A stretch of DNA of 64,000 nucleotides, taken from positions 1 to 64,000 of the forward strand of contig JBEIIG010000012.1 of NCBI GenBank assembly GCA_040380855.1. Reading direction: 5' to 3'. The position numbers and the translations under genes were made by a program. Below the pieces are notes generated by a model, which worked only from the letters and a program-made list of their open reading frames with translations, was not told where the DNA came from and did not search any database. The DNA is from VFMC01 sp040380855. GTDB taxonomy: Bacteria > Actinomycetota > Acidimicrobiia > Acidimicrobiales > Ilumatobacteraceae. Below are positions 24,013-32,262 of this stretch, piece after piece (positions within the stretch are counted from its first letter, which is position 1; each line of letters starts with the position of its first letter).

Positions 24013-24291
24013 GTGTCTGCCGAGTCACTCGACCGTGCCGCCGTGTTCGCGATCGTCCGGGCCAGCCTCGCCGACATCCTCGAGATCGACGCGTCGACGA
24101 TCAGTGAGGGCCAGTCGTTCGCCGACGACCTCGAAGCCGATTCGCTGGCGCTGATCGAACTCGTCGAGGCCCTCGAGGAGGAGTTCGCCGAGCGGCAGGT
24201 GGGGTTCCGCATCGAGGACGAAGACCTCGAAGACCTCAAGACCGTGCGCGACGCCGTCGATTACGTGTTCGATCGGGTCAAGGGCGCCTGA
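24013..24291 (+). CDS. acpP: Acyl carrier protein
   Basis: 92 aa from GTG 24013 with GGAG 6 nt upstream. Carries acyl intermediates on a 4'-phosphopantetheine. The attachment Ser lies in the motif EADSLALIELVEALEEEF. Very acidic, with a longer N-terminus than E. coli AcpP. It lies between plsX and rnc, the widely conserved order, and its TGA is within 1 bp of the likely rnc start. Confidence 0.92.
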   Translation: MSAESLDRAAVFAIVRASLADILEIDASTISEGQSFADDLEADSLALIELVEALEEEFAERQVGFRIEDEDLEDLKTVRDAVDYVFDRVKGA

Positions 24292-24292
24292 G

Positions 24293-25003
24293 CTGGCAGG
24301 CCCCGTCGCTCCCGATCCGCTGCGGCTCGAGGCGCTCGTCGCGCGTATCGGCTACCGGTTCCGCGACGTGGCCCTGCTCGAGCGCGCCATGGCCCACCGC
24401 AGCTGGTGCGCCGAACACCCCGGCAACCCGTCGAACGAGCGTCTCGAGTTCCTCGGCGACGCAGTGCTCGGCTGGGTGATCGCCGACCTGGTGTACCGCG
24501 AGCACCAGGACCTGCCCGAGGGCAAGCTCACCGACCTGCGCAAGAGCGTGGTGAACGCGGCGGCGCTGGCGGGCGTGGCCGAAGACGTCGGCATCGGTCC
24601 GTGCCTGTTGCTCGGCAAGGGCGAACACGCTGCGGGTGGTCGCGCCAAGCCCTCCATCCTGTCCGACGCGCTCGAGGCGGTCATCGGCGCGGTGTATCTC
24701 GACGGCGGCGTGCTCGAGGCGTCCGAGCTGATCCGTCGGCTGTTCAGCGAACCGCTGCGCCGGGCCGTGTCGGAGGTCGACCGACTCGACTTCAAGACCC
24801 TGCTCCAGGAGGCGACCGCCCGGCTGTTCGACAGCGCACCCGTCTACGTGGTGAGCGACGAGGGGCCCGAGCACGAAAAAACGTTCAGCGCCACCGTCAT
24901 GGTGGCCGGCCGCCCAGTGGGGGCAGGGCAGGGGCGCACCAAGAAGGCCGCCGAGCAGGCCGCCGCCCGCACCGCGTTCGACCTGCTCACCGCCGAAGGA
25001 TGA
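24293..25003 (+). CDS. rnc: Ribonuclease III
   Basis: Cleaves double-stranded RNA, including rRNA precursors. The catalytic signature NERLEFLGDAVLGW, the downstream ILSDALEAVIGAVYLDGG acidic residues and a C-terminal dsRNA-binding domain (DFKTLLQEATARL ... TKKAAEQAAARTAFDLL) are intact. The start is unusual: the conserved first helix (ARIGYRFRDVALLERAMAHRS) begins upstream of the first GTG (24368), and no ATG, GTG or TTG exists between it and the acpP stop. CTG 24293, 1 bp after that stop, is the plausible initiator and gives 236 aa. GTG 24368 would cut off the helix. Confidence 0.9.
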   Translation: MAGPVAPDPLRLEALVARIGYRFRDVALLERAMAHRSWCAEHPGNPSNERLEFLGDAVLGWVIADLVYREHQDLPEGKLTDLRKSVVNAAALAGVAEDVGIGPCLLLGKGEHAAGGRAKPSILSDALEAVIGAVYLDGGVLEASELIRRLFSEPLRRAVSEVDRLDFKTLLQEATARLFDSAPVYVVSDEGPEHEKTFSATVMVAGRPVGAGQGRTKKAAEQAAARTAFDLLTAEG

Positions 25004-25010
25004 CCTGACG

Positions 25011-25853
25011 ATGCCCGAGCTGCCCGAGGTCGAGACCGTTCGTCGCGGCTTGGAGGCGCACGTGGTGGGCCGTCGGATCGCAGCGGTGGAGGTGGGCCGC
25101 GAGCGCACGGTGCGGCGCACGTCGCGTCAGGCGCTCGTCGACGGCCTCACCGGCGCCACCGTGCTGTCGGCCGATCGGCGGGGCAAGTACCTGCTGCTGC
25201 CGCTCGACACCGGCGACGAGTTGATGATCCACCTGCGCATGAGCGGTCGCGTGCTGGTGGGGCCCGCCGGTTCACCGCGGGCGCCCCACACCCATGTGGT
25301 GGCGCGGTTCGAGGGCACGCCGTCGCTCGAACTGCACTTCGTCGATCCGCGCACGTTCGGCGAGATGGTCGTGTTCGACCCGGCGCATCTCGACGACCAG
25401 ATGCCCGAACTGGTGCGCCTGGGTGTCGACCCGATCACCGATGGCCTCAGCAGGGCCGAGTTGCGGCGCATCGTGCTGGGCTGTCGCCGGCAGATCAAGC
25501 CGCTCCTGCTCGACCAGCACGTGATCGCGGGTATCGGCAACATCTACTCCGACGAGATCCTCCATGCGGCCCGGCTTCGCCCCGATCGGCTGTCCGACAC
25601 GCTCACGGGACGCGAGATCACCCGGCTGCACGGCGAGATGTACCGGGTGCTCCTCGAGGCGGTCGCCGCCGGTGGTTCGACGCTCGCCGACACCCAGTAC
25701 GTCGACATCGAGGGCGAGGGCGGCTGGTTCCAGTTGTCGCACCGGGTCTACGACCGAGCGGGCCAACGGTGCCTCACGTGCGGGCGAGCCGACATCGCCC
25801 GGGTGGTCTCGGGCGGGCGTTCCACCTGCTACTGCCCTCGCTGTCAGCGCTGA
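25011..25853 (+). CDS. mutM: Formamidopyrimidine-DNA glycosylase
   Basis: 280 aa. Removes 8-oxoguanine and FapyG. Catalytic Pro2-Glu3 (MPELPEVETVRR), the beta-F Lys in RRGKYLLLPL near 58, the helix-two-turn-helix region QHVIAGIGNIYSDEILHAA, and a C-terminal zinc finger with Cys pairs CLTC and CPRC separated by about 20 residues. All key residues are present. Seven bp behind rnc, as in the conserved rnc-mutM-smc order. Confidence 0.96.
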   Translation: MPELPEVETVRRGLEAHVVGRRIAAVEVGRERTVRRTSRQALVDGLTGATVLSADRRGKYLLLPLDTGDELMIHLRMSGRVLVGPAGSPRAPHTHVVARFEGTPSLELHFVDPRTFGEMVVFDPAHLDDQMPELVRLGVDPITDGLSRAELRRIVLGCRRQIKPLLLDQHVIAGIGNIYSDEILHAARLRPDRLSDTLTGREITRLHGEMYRVLLEAVAAGGSTLADTQYVDIEGEGGWFQLSHRVYDRAGQRCLTCGRADIARVVSGGRSTCYCPRCQR

Positions 25854-25917
25854 AGCCCGTCGGGCGGAGCCGGGCGAGAGGGCCCGGCGCAGCGGGGCCG
25901 GATAGGATCGGCCCGCC

Positions 25918-28900
25918 GTGTTCCTCAAGTCGCTCACCCTCAAAGGCTTCAAGTCGTTCGCCGAAGCCACCACCATGCAGCTCGAGCCGGGCGTCACCGT
26001 CGTGGTGGGCCCGAACGGCTCGGGCAAGTCGAACGTGGTCGATGCCATCGCCTGGGTGCTCGGCGCTCAGGCGCCGAGTTCGGTTCGCAGCCAGAAGATG
26101 GACGACGTCATCTTCGCCGGCACCGCCAAGCGGCCAGCGCTCGGTCGGGCCGAGGTGATCCTCACGCTCGACAACTCCTCGGGCGTGTTGCCCATCGAGT
26201 TCACCGAGGTCACCATCTCGCGTACCCTGTTCCGTACCGGCGAGAGCGAGTACGCCATCAACGGGGTCACCTGCCGACTGCTCGACGTACAAGAACTGCT
26301 CAGCGACGCCGGTGTGGGTCGCCAGCAGCACGTGATCGTCAGTCAGGGTCAGATCGACGGTGTGCTGAACGCCCGGCCCGAAGATCGCCGCGCCGTGATC
26401 GAAGAGGCCGCCGGTGTGCTGAAGTACCGCCGCCGCAAGGAGAAGAGCGAGCGCCGTCTCGATGCCACCGAGGCCAATCTGCTGCGCGTGCAAGACCTGT
26501 TGCGCGAGGTGCGCCGCCAACTCCGTCCGCTCGAACGACAGGCCGACGCGGCCCGGCGCCACGGCGACCTGGTCGCCGAGCTGTCGGCCTTGCAGCTGTT
26601 CCTGGCAGGTCGCGAGATCGCGGGCCTGCGTACCCGGCTCACGTCGCTGTCGGGCGACAAACTCGAGCTCGACGACACCGACAAGCGGCTGCGCGCCGAG
26701 CTGGCGGCACTCGATACCGAGGTGATGGCAGCCGAGACCGAACTCACGGCCCGCGGCGACAGCGACATCGGCGACGAGATGGTGCGCGTCGAGCAACTGC
26801 GCGAGCGGGCGCGGGGTATCGCGGCGGTCATCGTCGAGCGGCGCCGGTCGCTCGAACGCGATCGCGGCCAACTGATGGACGGCGGCGTGGTGGCCAACCT
26901 CGAGGCCGACGCCGCGCGTCTGCGCGACGATCTCGACGCGGTGGCGGCCGAGTTGGCGGCCATCGGCCCCGAGGCCGACGAGCTCGCCGCCCAGGAGGAA
27001 GCATTCGTCGCCGAACGCCAGACCGTGCTCAGCACGCTCGACGAGGTCACCAGCGGCGCCACCACCGCCAGCGCGGCGGCCGCCGAGGTGCGCGGCGAGA
27101 TGCGTTCCATCCAGAACGCGGTCGACCGAGCCGACGGCGAGCTGCGCCGCCTCGAGACGCGCCGCGACGCGCTACGCGACCGCGCCGAGCGCCTCGAGCA
27201 CGAGATCGTGCGGCTGAAGCAGCTGTGCGAAGACGCGAACGAGAGCGAAGCACCGCTGGTCGCCGATGTCGAGGCAGCCGAGGCGCGGCGCATCGCGGCC
27301 GAGGCCGCCGCCGACGTGGCCGGTTCGGCACGCCAGCACGCGGCCGACGAACTGGCCCGGTGGCGCACCCGCGCCGAGGCGTTGCACCAGGCGCTCGAGG
27401 CCGCCCGGGCCCGCGCCGGGGCCGAGCACCTCGCCGGGGTCGACGGGGCACTGGGCACGTTGCTCGACCTCATCGACATCGACGCCGGATGGGAGTCGTC
27501 GGTCGAGGCCGCCCTCGGCGAGTCGTTGCTCGCCGTCGTGGTCGACCAGCCCTCGACCGGTCGGCGGGCGCTGCAGTCGCTGCGCGAGTCGAACGTCCGT
27601 GGCGCAGTGCTCTCGCTCGGGCTGACCACCGCACCCCCGCCTGCCTCGACAGCTGCCGTGGCTGCCGGCGGCAAACCGGTGCGGCCTCATGTGCGCAGCC
27701 GTTCGGCCGCCGTAGAGCGGTTGCTCGATGCTGTGCTGGCCAACGCGGTACAGGCCACCGGTTTCGAGCACGCCCTCGACCTCGCCGTGGCCGATCCTGT
27801 GGCCGTCGTCGTCACTGCCGACGGCGACCGGTTCGGGGCCTCGGGTTGGCGTGTCGGCGCAGCGGGTGGGGGAGCCACGGCGAGTGCGCTCGACGAAGCC
27901 ACCGAGCGTGCAGGCGCAGCCGAAGCCGAACTGGTTCGTCGCGACCAGGCGCTCGCCGCGGCCCGCGCCGAACTGCAGGCGGCGCGTCAGCACGAAAACG
28001 AGATCACCCGGCGGCTCGACCAGCACGATGCCAGCTTCACCGCCAGCTCCGAGGCGCTGGCGCGGGCGCAGGGTCAGCGCCGCGAGGCCGCCGGCGAACT
28101 CGAGTCGGCCGACCGTGCCGTTGCCGAGGTGATCGAGCGGCTCGAGCGCGAGCGTGCCCGGAGCAGCGAGTTGGCAACGCTGCTGCCGGCGCTCGAAGCC
28201 GACGAAGCAGCCGAGGCCGAGTCCGCCAAGCGACGCGGCGAGTTGCGCGCTCAGCTCGATGCGCGGGCCGCCGTGCTGGCCTCGCGCCGCCAGGAGTTGG
28301 AGGTGCGCAACGCCGGCCTCCACGAACGGCAGAGCTTCCTCGAACGTCGCCTCGACGAGACCGAGCGGCGCCTTGCCGCCGATGCCGAGGCGCGAGCACT
28401 CGCCGCCGAGCGGCGGGTGGCGGTCGAACGGTCGCTCGTGGCCATCGAACGACTGGCTGCGCTGGTCGAGCGCCACCGGGTGACCATCGAGACCCGTCAC
28501 GACGAACTGCTCGAGATCCGCCGCCGCCAGAGCGACGAGGTGCGTGCCGTCGCCGGCCGCCTCGACACCCTGCGCCGCCGACGCGGCGAGGTCGAGCGCG
28601 AACTCGAGGCGGCGCGCGAACGCCTGCGCCGTGTCGAGATCGACGACGCCGAGGTGCGCATGCGACTCGAGGCGGCGGTCGAGGCGGTGCGTCGCGACCA
28701 CGACGTCGAGCCCGCAGTCGCCGAGGCCGCCGAGTTGCCACCCCTGCCCGAAGGTGCGAACGCGCCGGCGCGAGTGCGCGATCTCGAACGCGAACTGCGG
28801 CTGATGGGCCCCATCAACCCGCTGGCGCTCGAGGAGTTCAACGAGCTGCAGGAACGTCATCGCTTCCTCGAGGCCCAACTCGAAGACGTCCGCGATTCAC

Positions 28901-29406
28901 GTCGCGAACTGCTGCGGGTCATCAAGGCGATCGATCTCGAGATCCAGACGGTGTTCGCCGCAGCGTTCGCCGACGTGAGCACCCACTTCACCCAACTGTT
29001 CTCGACCCTGTTCCCGGGCGGTGCGGGCAAACTCGTGCTCACGGCACCCGACGATCTGCTCAACACGGGTATCGAGGTCGAGGCCAAGCCCAGCGGCAAG
29101 AACGTGAAGAAGCTGTCGCTGCTGTCGGGTGGCGAACGCAGCCTCACGGCGCTCGCCTTCCTGTTCGCCGTGTTCCGTAGCCGACCGTCGCCGTTCTACG
29201 TGATGGACGAAGTCGAGGCAGCACTCGACGATGTGAACCTGCACCGCTTCCTCGGCCTCATCGCCGAGTTCCGCCGCGAGGCCCAACTGCTGATCGTCAG
29301 CCACCAGAAGCGCACCATGGAGGCAGGTGACTGCCTGCTGGGTGTGAGCATGCAACCGGGTGGCTCGTCGAAGGTGGTCACCGAGCGCGTCAGCACCTCT
29401 GCCTGA
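25918..29406 (+). CDS. smc: Chromosome segregation protein SMC
   Basis: 1162 aa. Forms the condensin ring that organises the chromosome. Walker A GPNGSGKSN near 31; DVIFAGTAKR; coiled coil about 170-490; hinge about 500-650 (VDGALGTLLDLIDID to SGWRVGAAGGG); second coil to about 950; FLMGPINPLALEEF-type motif near 960; signature LSGGERSLTALAFLFA near 1070; Walker B FYVMDEVEAALDD near 1096. GTG 25918 follows TAGGAT (25903-25908) by 9 nt. No scpA or scpB nearby. Confidence 0.97.
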   Translation: MFLKSLTLKGFKSFAEATTMQLEPGVTVVVGPNGSGKSNVVDAIAWVLGAQAPSSVRSQKMDDVIFAGTAKRPALGRAEVILTLDNSSGVLPIEFTEVTISRTLFRTGESEYAINGVTCRLLDVQELLSDAGVGRQQHVIVSQGQIDGVLNARPEDRRAVIEEAAGVLKYRRRKEKSERRLDATEANLLRVQDLLREVRRQLRPLERQADAARRHGDLVAELSALQLFLAGREIAGLRTRLTSLSGDKLELDDTDKRLRAELAALDTEVMAAETELTARGDSDIGDEMVRVEQLRERARGIAAVIVERRRSLERDRGQLMDGGVVANLEADAARLRDDLDAVAAELAAIGPEADELAAQEEAFVAERQTVLSTLDEVTSGATTASAAAAEVRGEMRSIQNAVDRADGELRRLETRRDALRDRAERLEHEIVRLKQLCEDANESEAPLVADVEAAEARRIAAEAAADVAGSARQHAADELARWRTRAEALHQALEAARARAGAEHLAGVDGALGTLLDLIDIDAGWESSVEAALGESLLAVVVDQPSTGRRALQSLRESNVRGAVLSLGLTTAPPPASTAAVAAGGKPVRPHVRSRSAAVERLLDAVLANAVQATGFEHALDLAVADPVAVVVTADGDRFGASGWRVGAAGGGATASALDEATERAGAAEAELVRRDQALAAARAELQAARQHENEITRRLDQHDASFTASSEALARAQGQRREAAGELESADRAVAEVIERLERERARSSELATLLPALEADEAAEAESAKRRGELRAQLDARAAVLASRRQELEVRNAGLHERQSFLERRLDETERRLAADAEARALAAERRVAVERSLVAIERLAALVERHRVTIETRHDELLEIRRRQSDEVRAVAGRLDTLRRRRGEVERELEAARERLRRVEIDDAEVRMRLEAAVEAVRRDHDVEPAVAEAAELPPLPEGANAPARVRDLERELRLMGPINPLALEEFNELQERHRFLEAQLEDVRDSRRELLRVIKAIDLEIQTVFAAAFADVSTHFTQLFSTLFPGGAGKLVLTAPDDLLNTGIEVEAKPSGKNVKKLSLLSGGERSLTALAFLFAVFRSRPSPFYVMDEVEAALDDVNLHRFLGLIAEFRREAQLLIVSHQKRTMEAGDCLLGVSMQPGGSSKVVTERVSTSA

Positions 29407-29454
29407 CGACGACGCGGTGGGGAGCGCATCGCGCTGAGTAGCGTGCTGGGCACC

Positions 29455-30648
29455 ATGGATCCAGCGATCTACATCGTCCTCATCGTCGTCGTGGTGGTGT
29501 TCGGCCTCGGGGTGGTGGTGCTCGGCCGCCGCCGCAGCACTGCCGAGCTCGCCCCGCCCGCCGAGCCGGTGGAACTGCTGCCCGATCGCACGTCGGAACT
29601 GGTGCGCCCGCCTCGCCCGCTGGAACCCGACGACGCCCAGGAATCGGGGGAGCCGGAGGCCGCGACCGCCGAGCCGGCCGAGCCGGTGGCCGAGGCCGTG
29701 GCCGAGCCGGTCGAGGCCGAGCGCCCGTCGTTCCGGTCGCGGATGGGCAAGGCCCGGGCCGCTCTCACCGGGGCGTTCGTGGGCATCCGCGGTCGGGCAG
29801 GCATCACCGACCAGACCTGGGACGAACTCGAAGAGGCGCTGCTGCGCGCCGACGTGGGCGTGCGCGTGACCGACGAACTGCTCGGCGGCCTCCGTGCCAG
29901 GGTGAAGGCCAAGGAGATCACCGATCCCGACGCGCTGCTCGACGCATTGCGTGCCGACATGACCGCCCGCCTCGACGGCGCCGACCGGGCGCTGCACCTC
30001 GTACCCGGCGAACCCGGCTCGCCCAACGTGTGGCTGTTCGTGGGCGTGAACGGTGTGGGCAAGACCACCACGATCGGCAAGGTGGGCGCCCAGCAGGCCG
30101 CACTCGGCCGCAGTGTGCTGATGGCTGCGGGCGATACGTTCCGTGCTGCGGCCGCCGAGCAGTTGGCCACGTGGGCCGAGCGCAGCGGCGCCGACTTCGT
30201 GCGCGGCGCCGAGGGTGGCGACCCGAGTTCGGTCATCTTCGACGGTGTCCAGCGGGCAGGCGCTCGCAACATCGACGTGGTGCTGGCCGACACCGCCGGC
30301 CGGTTGCACACCAAGTCGAACCTGATGGACGAGCTGCGCAAGGTGCGCCGGGTCGCCGGCAAGGGCCCGGGTCGGGTCACCGAGGTGCTGCTGGTGATCG
30401 ATGCCACCACCGGCCAGAACGGGCTCACCCAGGCACGCGAGTTCGGCGATGCGCTCACGGTGGAGGGCACCGGTCTCACCGGCGTGGTGCTGACCAAGCT
30501 CGACGGCAGCGCAAAGGGCGGCATCGTGTTCGCCATCGAGACCGAACTCGGTATCCCGGTGAAGCTCGTCGGCCTCGGCGAGACGATCGGCGATCTCGTC
30601 GAGTTCGACCCGGCGTCGTTCATCGACGCCTTGTTCGCCGAATCCTGA
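29455..30648 (+). CDS. ftsY: Signal recognition particle receptor FtsY
   Basis: 397 aa from ATG 29455 (TAGCGT at 29439-29444, 10 nt upstream; GTG 29443 is less likely as it lies in the hexamer). An N-terminal membrane helix (about 5-24) is followed by an acidic A-region (40-100) and the NG GTPase domain: GVNGVGKTTTIGK near 198, DTAGRLHTKSNLM near 280, TKLDGSAKGG near 349, and the closing GLGETIGDLVEFD. The receptor for Ffh, whose gene lies 1.6 kb downstream. Confidence 0.97.
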   Translation: MDPAIYIVLIVVVVVFGLGVVVLGRRRSTAELAPPAEPVELLPDRTSELVRPPRPLEPDDAQESGEPEAATAEPAEPVAEAVAEPVEAERPSFRSRMGKARAALTGAFVGIRGRAGITDQTWDELEEALLRADVGVRVTDELLGGLRARVKAKEITDPDALLDALRADMTARLDGADRALHLVPGEPGSPNVWLFVGVNGVGKTTTIGKVGAQQAALGRSVLMAAGDTFRAAAAEQLATWAERSGADFVRGAEGGDPSSVIFDGVQRAGARNIDVVLADTAGRLHTKSNLMDELRKVRRVAGKGPGRVTEVLLVIDATTGQNGLTQAREFGDALTVEGTGLTGVVLTKLDGSAKGGIVFAIETELGIPVKLVGLGETIGDLVEFDPASFIDALFAES

Positions 30649-30718
30649 GATTCGCCGAGTCCTGACATTCTCTGCCTCGACGGGAACCGCGCCGGGGTTC
30701 CGTCACGTCAGAGGTGCC

Positions 30719-32224
30719 ATGCGAACCACTCCCATCTCACGTCGGATGGCGCTCGCCGGCGCCGCACTGCTGATCGGCCTCACTGCCTGCGGGTCGCCCA
30801 CCGACTCGGCGTCGACCGCCACGGTCGCCACTGCACCCACGTCGGTCGACTCGCCTGCGGTCATCCGGGTCGCCGGTGCGGCGGGGTCCGGCAACGTCTC
30901 CGCCGCCACCGACGCGATGCCGACGGCGGGGAGCAAGATGATGATGCCGATGGACATCACGTACGTGTTCGCCGCTGAAGCGCCCGATTTCAGCGCACCG
31001 GCAGGCGCCTGGTCGTTCCCGTCGGGGGCGGCGGCGACGCCCGAGCAGGTGGCCGCCATCGCCGCAGCGCTCGGCGTGCAGGGCGAGGTGCGCCCGGTGG
31101 CGCCCGACCTGGGTGGTGGGTTCATGGTCGGCCCCGACGACTGGTCGGGCCCCACCCTCACCGTGTCGGCCGATCCGACCCTGGGTTGGTGGTACAACCC
31201 GGGCCCGTCGGCCGTGGTGTCGGTGCCCGACTGTGCCATCGCCGTCGACCCGGTTTCGATCGACACGGTTCCTGCCGATGCTCCTGCCGCCACGGACGCA
31301 ACCAAGATTGCGCCCTGCCCCGAGCCGCAGCCACCGGCCGACGTGCCGACCGCAGCCGCCGCCGAGGAGTCGGCACGCGCGCTGTTCGCCTCACTGGGCA
31401 TCGATCTCGGCCGGTACGAACTCGAGACCTACGCCGACGAGTGGGGTGCCAGCGTGACGGCCTGGCTGGTGCTCGACGGCATGCGCACCCCGATGGCCAC
31501 CTCGATCGGGTTCGGTGCCGAAGGTGCGGTCACCTGGGCCAGCGGATTCCTGGCAGCGCCCCAGCGAGGCGACGACTACCCGCGCATCACCGTCGACGAG
31601 GCAATCGCACGGCTGAACGACCAGGCCGACCAGTGGATGTACCCGATGGCCACCGCTCGCGGTGGGGTGGCCATGGGTGCGCCGATCGCTGTCTCGGCCG
31701 CCGCGCCGATGCCGCCCGACACGATGCCGCCCGACACGATGCCGCCCGACACGATGCCCGTTCCCGAGCCGGTCGTCGTCACGTTCACCGCGGTGAAGCC
31801 GTCGCTCGAGATGATCTGGTCCGACGACGGCACCGTGTGGCTGCTGCCCGGCTATGCCTTCACCTCGTCCGACGGGGGCACCTACTCGGTGATCGCCGTC
31901 ACCGACGAGTACCTCCAGCAGGTGCAGCCCGATGTACTGCCCGTCGACACGGTGGTGATGCCGAGTCCCGGCGACACCACCGTGGTCGTCGAACCGGCAC
32001 CGTCCGACCCGGGTGAGGCATCGATGTCGCTCGACGAGGTCGCTGCCCTGGTGGTGGGTCTGGCGGAGGCCGACGCCGTGGCCGCAGCCCAGGGCGCCGG
32101 TATCGCCCTACGCGTGGTGCGGGTCGACGGTGTCGACCAGCAGATGACCATGGACTACCGCCTCGATCGCTTCAACGTCGCCGTCGAGGGCGGCGTCGTC
32201 ACCGCGGTGCTCTCGAACGGCTGA
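30719..32224 (+). CDS. Lipoprotein with C-terminal potato-inhibitor-I/I78-like segment
   Basis: 501 aa. Signal peptide with lipobox GLTAC (Cys near 25) and a Ser/Thr/Ala linker. The central part (about 75-310) has repeated beta-rich text with WSFPSG, TLGWWYNPG and YADEWGASVTAWLVLDG and is of unknown type. A 15-bp triplication gives MPPDT repeats (31709-31753). The last ~55 residues resemble the potato-inhibitor-I/I78 fold: GLAEADAVAAAQGAG, RVVRVDG and MTMDYRLDRFNVAVEGG, close to the TMDFR-x-DR-NV pattern of that family. Inhibition of a protease is therefore possible but unproved. The position between ftsY and ffh is abnormal for that conserved pair. Confidence 0.7.
   Translation: MRTTPISRRMALAGAALLIGLTACGSPTDSASTATVATAPTSVDSPAVIRVAGAAGSGNVSAATDAMPTAGSKMMMPMDITYVFAAEAPDFSAPAGAWSFPSGAAATPEQVAAIAAALGVQGEVRPVAPDLGGGFMVGPDDWSGPTLTVSADPTLGWWYNPGPSAVVSVPDCAIAVDPVSIDTVPADAPAATDATKIAPCPEPQPPADVPTAAAAEESARALFASLGIDLGRYELETYADEWGASVTAWLVLDGMRTPMATSIGFGAEGAVTWASGFLAAPQRGDDYPRITVDEAIARLNDQADQWMYPMATARGGVAMGAPIAVSAAAPMPPDTMPPDTMPPDTMPVPEPVVVTFTAVKPSLEMIWSDDGTVWLLPGYAFTSSDGGTYSVIAVTDEYLQQVQPDVLPVDTVVMPSPGDTTVVVEPAPSDPGEASMSLDEVAALVVGLAEADAVAAAQGAGIALRVVRVDGVDQQMTMDYRLDRFNVAVEGGVVTAVLSNG
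31709..31753 (+). repeat. 15-bp in-frame tandem repeat, three copies
   Basis: ATGCCGCCCGACACG is repeated exactly at 31709-31723, 31724-31738 and 31739-31753, encoding MPPDT three times in the lipoprotein linker. Confidence 0.95.
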
Positions 32225-32262
32225 CACCCTCATCGCGCCGGGGTGGGTAGCCTCGGGGGACC

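Noticed and set aside
27172..28878. Long minus-strand open frame inside smc
   Set aside because: Shadow of the SMC hinge and coil; no recognisable motifs.
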